Part shown: positions 62,816 through 64,000 of the stretch, piece by piece
How positions within the stretch are numbered: position 1 is the first letter of the stretch
Layout: the number at the start of each line of letters is the position of its first letter
Source: Streptomyces galbus
GTDB taxonomy: Bacteria; Actinomycetota; Actinomycetes; Streptomycetales; Streptomycetaceae
NCBI RefSeq assembly: GCF_005280195.1
Contig: NZ_SZPR01000002.1
Coordinates: 83,994 to 147,993 of the forward strand
DNA length: 64,000 bases
Direction: 5' to 3'
Position numbers and translations under genes: made by a program
Notes under the pieces: generated by a model
The model's input: the letters and a program-made list of their open reading frames with translations, nothing else
What the model was told of the DNA's origin: nothing
Database searches by the model: none

Positions 62816-64000
62816 TCAGGCCGGGGCGCCCGGCGCCGTCGGGCGCAGGGCGAGCAGGGCGATGTCGTCCGTGGTGTCGGCGCCGAACGCGATGACCAGC
62901 TCGTCGCAGAACACCTCCAGCGGGTCCCCGGCGTGGGCGGCGGCGTGCCGGCCCAGGCGGGTCATCGCGTCGGTGAGGGACTCCCCGCGGCGTTCGATGA
63001 GCCCGTCGGTGAACAGCAGCAGGGTCGAGCCGGGCGGCAGCGGCTCGCACGCGGAGGGGCGGGGCAGGTCGGGGTCCATGCCGATGAGCACGCCCCGGCC
63101 CCCGTCGAGGTAGCGGGCCTGTCCCGCCGGCGTGATCAGCAGCGGCGGCAGGTGGCCGGCGGAGGAGTGGTGCAGGACCGTCGCCCCGCCGTCGAGCCTG
63201 ACCAGGGCGTACACGCACGTGGCCGTGGAGCGCTGGTCGAGGGTGTGGCTCGCCAGGTCGAGGCGACGCAGCACGTCGCCGGGCGGCTCCTGCCGGTCGA
63301 CGGCGATGCCGCGCAGCATGTTGCGCAGCGCGCTCATCGCGACGGCCGCCTTCAGGTCGTGGCCGGCCACGTCCCCCACGACCAGCGCGGTCTCGCCGCC
63401 CGGCAGGAGGAAGGCGTCGTACCAGTCACCGCCGACCTCGGCGGTGCTGCGGGACGGCAGGTAGCGCGCGGCCAGCTCCAGCCGGTCGCAGCGGGGCAGG
63501 GTCGGCAGCAGGGCACGCTGGAGCTGTTCGGCGCTGGAGTGGACGGACTGGTGCAGCCGCGCGTTGTCCACCCCGAGCGCGATCCCCCGGACGAGTTCCG
63601 CGATCAGCGGGACGTCCCGCCGGGTGAAGGGGTGCTCGTCCCGTACGCGCACCAGGGTCAGGGCGCCGAAGATGCGTCCCTGCGCGCGCAGCGGCGCGAC
63701 GACGGCGCTGCTCCCGCCGAGCTGGTCCACCAGCGCCCGTTGCCGTGCGTCCACGCGGCTGTGGCCCCGGCCGAGCGGCGGGGAGTCGGTCAGCAGCAGC
63801 GGGCCCGCACCGCGCAGCACCCGCGGCAGCGGGCCGCGGGCGTCGGCGGTCAGCGGCGGGAACCTGCCGAAGTGCTCCCCGGCGACCGTGACCCGGTCGT
63901 CGCGGTGGACGATGCAGACCCGCACCAGCCGGCCCTGCTCGTCCAGCAGGTCGGCCGTGCACCAGTCGGCGAGCGACCGGGTCAGGACGTGGCAGGTCCG
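62816..64000 (-). CDS. SpoIIE/RsbU-type PP2C phosphatase with GAF-like domain (partial, 5' end outside window)
   Basis: The frame is open to base 64000, so the N-terminus is missing; 394 residues are visible. The first part is GAF-like (RSLADWCTADLLDEQGRLVRV, FGALTLVRVRDEHPFTRRDV). From about residue 155 a PP2C domain follows: LPSRSTAEVGGDWYDAFLLP, VVGDVAGHDLKAAVAMSALR, SSAGHLPPLL, LLFTDGLIERRG and DDIALLALR, with the metal-binding Asp residues in place. Such proteins dephosphorylate anti-anti-sigma factors and release sigma-B-like regulation in Streptomyces. Partners are not in the window. Confidence 0.9.
   Translation of the reverse strand, partial: RTCHVLTRSLADWCTADLLDEQGRLVRVCIVHRDDRVTVAGEHFGRFPPLTADARGPLPRVLRGAGPLLLTDSPPLGRGHSRVDARQRALVDQLGGSSAVVAPLRAQGRIFGALTLVRVRDEHPFTRRDVPLIAELVRGIALGVDNARLHQSVHSSAEQLQRALLPTLPRCDRLELAARYLPSRSTAEVGGDWYDAFLLPGGETALVVGDVAGHDLKAAVAMSALRNMLRGIAVDRQEPPGDVLRRLDLASHTLDQRSTATCVYALVRLDGGATVLHHSSAGHLPPLLITPAGQARYLDGGRGVLIGMDPDLPRPSACEPLPPGSTLLLFTDGLIERRGESLTDAMTRLGRHAAAHAGDPLEVFCDELVIAFGADTTDDIALLALRPTAPGAPA

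Overview
The base composition, the codon use with G or C at third positions, GTG starts, two identical tRNA-Ala(GGC) genes and the gene order together point to a Streptomyces chromosome core region. The order holA, comEC-comEA, leuS, rsfS, nadD, proA, proB, obgE, rpmA, rplU, rne matches, as I remember it and could not check here, the SCO2550-SCO2600 neighbourhood of S. coelicolor. Most genes lie on the minus strand. I see no transposase, integrase, phage gene or CRISPR array.

Layout. 1-11 kb: a holA fragment cut by the window edge, an arylamine N-acetyltransferase, comEC-comEA, a DegV protein, a small membrane coiled-coil protein, and leuS. In front of leuS lies a 12-codon leader peptide with three consecutive Leu codons and an intrinsic terminator, an arrangement typical of ribosome-mediated attenuation. 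11-18 kb: a cytochrome b-like membrane protein translationally coupled to a NuoF-like flavin/Fe-S protein, then two identical tRNA-Ala genes bracketing two zinc-ribbon microproteins, an MFS exporter and its divergent MmyB-type regulator. 18-28.5 kb: a histidine phosphatase, rsfS, an LCP-family wall-polymer ligase, nadD, two one-helix membrane microproteins, an M48 protease, two membrane proteins sharing an N-terminal cytoplasmic motif, proA, a hypothetical gene and proB.

28.8-35.6 kb is a cell-wall glycopolymer locus: a pyruvyl transferase, a GT2, a TagF/TarL-like polyol-phosphate polymerase and a bifunctional CDP-polyol synthase (cytidylyltransferase plus SDR). 36-39 kb holds obgE, rpmA and rplU with a recognisable vegetative promoter. 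44.4-55.7 kb is a second glycan locus. It encodes all four enzyme types expected to convert UDP-GlcNAc to UDP-2,3-diacetamido-2,3-dideoxy-glucuronate, plus three glycosyltransferase genes and an acyltransferase. A long RNase E/G gene, a radical-SAM-associated protein, a Trp-rich repeat protein and a truncated SpoIIE-type phosphatase close the window.

The least familiar part is 39.2-43.9 kb. It holds a 45-codon exported peptide whose C-terminal half carries a nearly perfect 9-residue duplication, a divergent TrmB/LuxR-type regulator, and two secreted proteins that share a tachylectin-like lectin domain but end in different wall hydrolases (NlpC/P60 and lytic transglycosylase). A small secreted Cys-rich protein lies between them and has a paralogue at 36.1 kb. 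A 67-bp element occurs both in the peptide/regulator intergenic region and upstream of the first lectin-hydrolase gene, in the same orientation and at similar distance from the peptide and hydrolase genes. I propose this as a candidate regulated wall-remodelling module. The regulatory link is inference.
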